Position numbers and translations under genes: made by a program. A stretch of DNA of 64,000 nucleotides from Burkholderiales bacterium (GTDB lineage: Bacteria; Pseudomonadota; Gammaproteobacteria; Burkholderiales; WYBJ01). Positions 59,540 to 64,000 of the stretch are shown here, piece after piece; within the stretch, counting starts at the first letter, position 1; the number at the start of each line of letters is the position of its first letter. The notes beneath the pieces were generated by a model. That model searched no databases. It worked only from the letters and a program-made list of their open reading frames with translations, and was not told the DNA's origin. The stretch spans positions 274,724 to 338,723 of the forward strand of contig JALHQN010000002.1 of the NCBI GenBank assembly GCA_022841915.1, given 5' to 3'.

Positions 59540-60508
59540 CTACTGCAGCGGTACCTTGGCGGCCTTGATGACCTTCGCGTACTTCTCGATCTCCTCGCGA
59601 ATGAACTTGGCGAACTCCTCGCTCGGCTGTCCGCCGCCGATCTGGCCGTCGACTTCCAGCCGTTGCTTCACGTCCGGGCGCGCGAGCACCTTGGCCACAT
59701 CCGCGTTGACCTTGCGCACGATGTCGGCCGGCACGGCGGCCGGGGCCAGCAACCCGAACCAGGTGCTCGACTGATAGCCCGGCAGGCCCGATTCATGGAA
59801 GGTCGGGATGTCGGGCACGGCGGGGAAGCGCTCGCGGCTGCTCAGGGCGATCGCACGCAGCTTCCCGGCTTTGATCAGCGGAATCTGTGCGGTGATGCCT
59901 GCGAAGCCCATTTCGATATGACCGCCGGTCAAGTCGGCCAGGGCCGGCGCGTTGCCCTTGTAAGGCACGTGAGCGATGTCGATTTTCGCCATCAGCTTGA
60001 AAAGTTCGCCCGCCATGTGGTTCGACGAGCCGATGCCCGACGAGGCGAAATTGAGCTGGCCGGGTTTGGCGCGCGCCAGCCCCATCAGTTCGCGCAAGTT
60101 TTTCGCCGGCACCGAGGGATGCACGGTGAGCAGGTTGGCGCCGACGGTACACAACACCACGGGCGCGAAGTCTTTTTGCGTGTCGTAGGGCGGCTTGCGG
60201 AACAAGGTCATGTTGATGGCGTTGGAGGCGCCCCCCATGAGCAGCGTGTAGCCGTCGGGCTGAGCGCGGGCGACGAACTCGGCACCGATGTTGGTTGCGC
60301 CGCCGGGGCGGTTGTCGACGATGACTTGCTGGCCCCATCCCGTGGTGAGATGTTGCGCGATCAGGCGAGCGACGATGTCGGTATTGCCCCCGGCTGCGTA
60401 CGGGACGACGACGCGCACCGTGCGCGTGGGGTAGTTCTGCGCGAACGCAGTGCTCACTGCAGCGGCGAGCGCAGTGGCGGTCAAGCCGACCAGGAAGGTC
60501 TTGGGCAT
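59540..60508 (-). CDS. Bug/TctC-family substrate-binding protein
   Basis: 322 aa; QNYPTRTVRVVVPYAAGGNTDIVARLIAQHLTTGWGQQVIVDNRPGGATNIG. Confidence 0.94.
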   Translation of the reverse strand: MPKTFLVGLTATALAAAVSTAFAQNYPTRTVRVVVPYAAGGNTDIVARLIAQHLTTGWGQQVIVDNRPGGATNIGAEFVARAQPDGYTLLMGGASNAINMTLFRKPPYDTQKDFAPVVLCTVGANLLTVHPSVPAKNLRELMGLARAKPGQLNFASSGIGSSNHMAGELFKLMAKIDIAHVPYKGNAPALADLTGGHIEMGFAGITAQIPLIKAGKLRAIALSSRERFPAVPDIPTFHESGLPGYQSSTWFGLLAPAAVPADIVRKVNADVAKVLARPDVKQRLEVDGQIGGGQPSEEFAKFIREEIEKYAKVIKAAKVPLQ

Positions 60509-60559
60509 CGTGTTCTCCTCGTTAGTTGTCGCGACGACGCGTGCGTTCGCGCTGCCGTC

Positions 60560-61561
60560 TCAAGCGTCCGTGCGCGCGACTTCGTTGATCAGCGGCTGCT
60601 GATCGAGCCAGCGCAAGACGTTCTGCACGAATAGTTCGTGCACGCGCCCTTCGTTCCCGGCGGATGCGCCGGAATTGTGAGGGGTGCAAATGACTTCGGG
60701 CATGTCCCAGAGCGGCGAATCCGCCGGCAAAGGCTCTTTCTCGAAGACATCCAGATAAGCGCCGGCGATATGGCCGCTTTGCAGCGCCGCGATCAACGCT
60801 GCTTCGTCCACGATCTCGCCCCGACCGACGTTCAGGATGCGTGCTCCGGCGGGGAGTTTCGCCAGCAGCTCGGCGTTGACGAGCTTGCGTGTCTCGGCGG
60901 TCAAGGGGCAGGCGATCGCGAGCCATTGGCAGCGTGGCAGCACCTGGCTCAATTGTGCCGGTGGCAGCATCTCGTCCACCGGGTCCCCTGCCTTGCGCGG
61001 GCTGCGTCGGATGCCGACGACCTTCATGCCGAGCGCTTGGGCGAGGCGGGCGATCTCGCTGCCGATGCCGCCCATGCCGAGCACGCAAAGGGTTTGGCCC
61101 GCCAGATCGAGCGGGAGTCCCGGGCCGCCGCGTACGTGCGCCCATCGATGTTCCCGTTGCGCTCTCAGCCACGCCGGAAAGCCCCGGGAGAGCATCAGCA
61201 GGCCGGTGATCGCCGACTGCGCGATCGGCACGGCCGTGGTGCCCGCTGCGGTCGTCAGGCGAATGCCTCGCTGCAGCATTTCGGTGAATATCGGGTGATC
61301 CACGCCGGCGTTGAACGTTTGCAGCCAGCGCAAGTTCGGTGCTTTGCGCACGGCGGAGAAGAAGGCGCGCGGGCGCGTCTCGTAGATGTCGCCGCTGTAG
61401 AAGGCCACCTCGATGCCCGCGATCGTCGCCTCGTCGAGGCGAGCTTCCGGATCGGCGGGCAGATGGATCCAGCGGATGTCGCGATGGCTGCTCCGCGCAT
61501 GCGCTTCCATGCGGCGGTAGGCTTCGGCGGGAAGGTGCTCTGTGACGAGTATGCCAGTCAT
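60560..61561 (-). CDS. D-2-hydroxyacid dehydrogenase family protein
   Basis: 333 aa; GQTLCVLGMGGIGSEIARLAQALGMKVVGIRR, ARILNVGRGEIVDEAALIAALQSGHIAGAYLDVFEKEPLP. Confidence 0.93.
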   Translation of the reverse strand: MTGILVTEHLPAEAYRRMEAHARSSHRDIRWIHLPADPEARLDEATIAGIEVAFYSGDIYETRPRAFFSAVRKAPNLRWLQTFNAGVDHPIFTEMLQRGIRLTTAAGTTAVPIAQSAITGLLMLSRGFPAWLRAQREHRWAHVRGGPGLPLDLAGQTLCVLGMGGIGSEIARLAQALGMKVVGIRRSPRKAGDPVDEMLPPAQLSQVLPRCQWLAIACPLTAETRKLVNAELLAKLPAGARILNVGRGEIVDEAALIAALQSGHIAGAYLDVFEKEPLPADSPLWDMPEVICTPHNSGASAGNEGRVHELFVQNVLRWLDQQPLINEVARTDA

Positions 61562-61748
61562 GTCGATGTCGCCGCCGCGACGACACCAGGGATCGAGCGC
61601 GGCAGCTGCGGGCTATGGATGAGCCGGCGATTCTAGCAGCGTCTTGCGCTGCGCCGAGGCTCGCCGATCGCCGTACGGCCCGGGGCGAGGCATCGAATTC
61701 TCTGCGCTATACTGGCATGACCGCTTATTCATCGTATCCGGCGACATC

Positions 61749-62879
61749 ATGCCCCTCAGCACGCTCGAACTCGCGCAAGCCCTCATCGCCCGTCCCTCCG
61801 TCACACCCGACGATGCCGGTTGTCAGGATCTTCTTAAGGAGCAGCTCGCCCCTCTCGGCTTTCGGTTCGAAACCATCGCTCGCAACGGCGTGACCAATCT
61901 ATGGGCGCGGCGCGGCGACAGCGGCCCGCTCGTGTGTTTCGCCGGGCATACCGATGTCGTGCCGACAGGACCGCTCGACAAATGGACGTCCGATCCCTTC
62001 GTGCCCACCATACGCGACGGCAAGCTCTACGGGCGGGGTGCCGCCGATATGAAGGGCTCGCTGGCTGCATTCGTGACCGGGATCGCGGCGTTTCTTGCCG
62101 CCCACCCGAACCACAAGGGATCCATCTCGCTGCTGCTCACGTCCGACGAGGAGGGGCCAGCGAAGGACGGAACCCTCGCCGTGATCGAGAAACTGGTCGC
62201 GCGCAACGAGATCCCCGATTACTGCATCGTCGGCGAGCCGACCTCCGTCAGCCGCGTCGGCGACATGGTGAAGAATGGGCGCCGCGGATCGCTGTCGGCG
62301 AAACTCACGGTGCATGGGGTTCAAGGTCACGTCGCCTATCCCGATCAGGGGGTCAATGCCGTGCACGTGGTATCGCCGGCGATCGCCGAGATGGCTGCCA
62401 CGGTCTGGGACCATGGCAACGATTTCTTCCCGCCCACCACCTGGCAGGTTTCGAACTTCAAGGCGGGCACCGGGGCGACCAACGTGATCCCGGGTGAGGC
62501 CGAAGTGCTGTTCAACTTCCGGTTCTCCACCGCCAGCACGCCGGAAGGACTCCAGCAGCGAGTAGAAAAGATCCTGCAGCAAAAAGGCGTCGAATGCGAC
62601 GTGAAATGGGAGTTGGGCGCGAAGCCCTATCTCACGGATGCGGGAACCTTGGTCGATGCCGTTGTCGAGGCGATCCGGCAGGTCGATGGCATTCAGCCCG
62701 AGCTGTCCACCACCGGCGGCACCTCCGACGGGCGGTTCCTGGCCGAGATCTGTCCCCATGTCATCGAACTCGGGCCGACCAATGCGACGATCCACAAGGT
62801 CAACGAATACGTACCGTTGACGGATCTGGAGCGGCTGCCGCAGATGTATCGCGTCGTGCTGGAGCGCCTGCTGGCCTGA
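61749..62879 (+). CDS. dapE: succinyl-diaminopimelate desuccinylase
   Basis: 376 aa; [54 protein letters not shown]; start trimmed from 61644. Confidence 0.95.
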   Translation: MPLSTLELAQALIARPSVTPDDAGCQDLLKEQLAPLGFRFETIARNGVTNLWARRGDSGPLVCFAGHTDVVPTGPLDKWTSDPFVPTIRDGKLYGRGAADMKGSLAAFVTGIAAFLAAHPNHKGSISLLLTSDEEGPAKDGTLAVIEKLVARNEIPDYCIVGEPTSVSRVGDMVKNGRRGSLSAKLTVHGVQGHVAYPDQGVNAVHVVSPAIAEMAATVWDHGNDFFPPTTWQVSNFKAGTGATNVIPGEAEVLFNFRFSTASTPEGLQQRVEKILQQKGVECDVKWELGAKPYLTDAGTLVDAVVEAIRQVDGIQPELSTTGGTSDGRFLAEICPHVIELGPTNATIHKVNEYVPLTDLERLPQMYRVVLERLLA

Positions 62880-62963
62880 TGTTCCGGCCGGCAGAAGACG
62901 TTCTACGCCATCGGAAGGATTTCGGGTCCGCCGCTGTATACCTAATCGAGCCTCCGAGCGCGG

Positions 62964-63006
62964 CCTCGCCTTTCGGCGAGGGATAAGGGCGACTCCCGCA
63001 AGGGAG
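62964..63006. repeat. two tandem short hairpins downstream of dapE (REP-like or terminator)
   Basis: CCTCGCC-TTTC-GGCGAGG (62964-62981) and CTCCC-GCAA-GGGAG (62993-63006). Confidence 0.5.
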
Positions 63007-63100
63007 AGGTCCCCGACACCGACGCCGGGCTGTAGCTCACGGGATGAGCCGAGTGCGAATCCCGTCCATACACACCGCGCTTCGATTAGGAGAACCTACA

Positions 63101-63694
63101 ATGACCAAGATCCGCACGCTATTGTTGTCGGCTGCGCTCGCAGCACCGACGGCTGCAACAGCTGCATTGCACGATTTCATCTTCACCCTCGATCAAGCGC
63201 AAGAAGTGGCGGCCTCCTCGGATCCGGCGGTGGCCGGCAAACGAGGCCCGGTACCCGGCGTCTCGAATGCATTCGGCGCGGGTTCTGCGCGCTACGACGA
63301 CGTGCTCAACACCTTCGTATTCGTTTCGGTCGCCGGTACGGGTCTGGTCGGCACCATCGTCGATCAGCATATTCACATCGGCGGCTTCGGTGTCTCCGGT
63401 GGGGTGGCGCTAGACATGCCGGTACCCCAGTTCAATTCGGGCGGCAGCTTCTCGATTTTCGGCACCAACATCGGCGGCGGCAGTACGGCGCGAACCATCA
63501 TGAGCGAAGCTGAAGAAGAGCAGCTGCTTCTGGGCAACGCCTATTTCAACATTCACACCGACTTCGATCGGGCCGGCGAGATCCGCGGGCAGATGATCGC
63601 CGTGACGCCGGTTCCCGAACCGCAGACTTACGCGCTCATGCTCGCCGGGCTGGGTTTGGTCGGATGGGGTGCGTCCTTGCGGCGTAACAAGTAG
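63101..63694 (+). CDS. CHRD-domain protein with PEP-CTERM sorting signal
   Basis: 197 aa; signal peptide, HIHIGGFGVSGGVAL, FNIHTDFDRAGEIRGQM (CHRD), C-term VPEPQTYALMLAGLGLVGWGASLRRNK. Confidence 0.92.
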   Translation: MTKIRTLLLSAALAAPTAATAALHDFIFTLDQAQEVAASSDPAVAGKRGPVPGVSNAFGAGSARYDDVLNTFVFVSVAGTGLVGTIVDQHIHIGGFGVSGGVALDMPVPQFNSGGSFSIFGTNIGGGSTARTIMSEAEEEQLLLGNAYFNIHTDFDRAGEIRGQMIAVTPVPEPQTYALMLAGLGLVGWGASLRRNK

Positions 63695-63868
63695 CGCGTA
63701 AGCGACTACTCACATCTCACGAGCGGGGGCGGCTTCGGCTGCCCTTGGCTTTCGTGCGCTCGTCAGGAGGCGGGCGCTACGGCGCGGTCGGCCCCCCGAT
63801 CGCGAACCGGCCTAAGAACGGGAAGCTTCTGCTAAGCTGATCCTCCCATTCCCGGAGGAGGGATCGTC

Positions 63869-64000
63869 ATGGGCAAGCTCGATGGCCGCGTTGCGCTCGT
63901 CACTGGAGCAAGCAGAGGCATTGGCGAAGAGATCGCCAAACTGTTCGCCGCCGAAGGTGCCAGGCTGGTCTGCGCGGCCCGTACCCTCAACGAGGGCGAT
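63869..64000 (+). CDS. SDR-family oxidoreductase, truncated by the window end
   Basis: [44 protein letters not shown] (TGxxxGIG); preceded by GGAGGAGG RBS. Confidence 0.9.
   Translation, partial: MGKLDGRVALVTGASRGIGEEIAKLFAAEGARLVCAARTLNEGD

Noticed and set aside
63020-63075. tRNA-like stretch GGGCTGTAGCTCACGGGATGAGCC...GTGCGAATCCCGTCC
   Set aside because: D-arm-like and T-arm-like strings are adjacent without an anticodon arm or matching acceptor; at most a coincidental or relic sequence
1-64000. CRISPR arrays, rRNA operons, complete tRNAs, prophage genes
   Set aside because: No regularly spaced direct repeats, rRNA-like sequence, complete cloverleaf or phage structural genes were recognised by eye; tRNAscan-SE, Infernal or a CRISPR finder would be needed to exclude them formally

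Overview
This 64 kb high-GC window looks like a chromosomal segment of a betaproteobacterium (Burkholderiales-like; inferred from gene content, not searched). Main contents: (i) an MdtABC-like RND operon with a NodT-type outer membrane factor; (ii) a MacAB-like ABC export operon with a second NodT-type factor, next to a Spy/CpxP-like gene and a divergent OmpR-type two-component system; (iii) an eCIS-core (DUF4157)-like protein with a membrane partner; (iv) a catabolic region with a three-subunit molybdenum hydroxylase, UbiD-type decarboxylase, TauD and Rieske oxygenases, MmgE/PrpD, MBL-fold hydrolase and Fe-ADH, interspersed with five orphan Bug/TctC-type solute-binding proteins; (v) a hybrid histidine kinase, EamA transporter, enoyl-CoA hydratase and phospholipase A; (vi) a two-gene operon whose second gene appears to be a UGSC-family selenoprotein. 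In that gene an in-frame TGA at 51903-51905 splits one protein into two called ORFs (..GIGD-U-GSCSSCSLHDALAAERLGIP..). A perfect 9-bp hairpin with a G-first apical loop (51916-51936) lies at the spacing expected of a bacterial SECIS. (vii) An amidohydrolase gene sits with a decayed IS630-type transposase between 23-bp inverted repeats flanked by TA. (viii) dapE and a CHRD/PEP-CTERM protein lie near the right end, where an SDR gene is truncated. All family calls come from reading the supplied translations; no database search was run.
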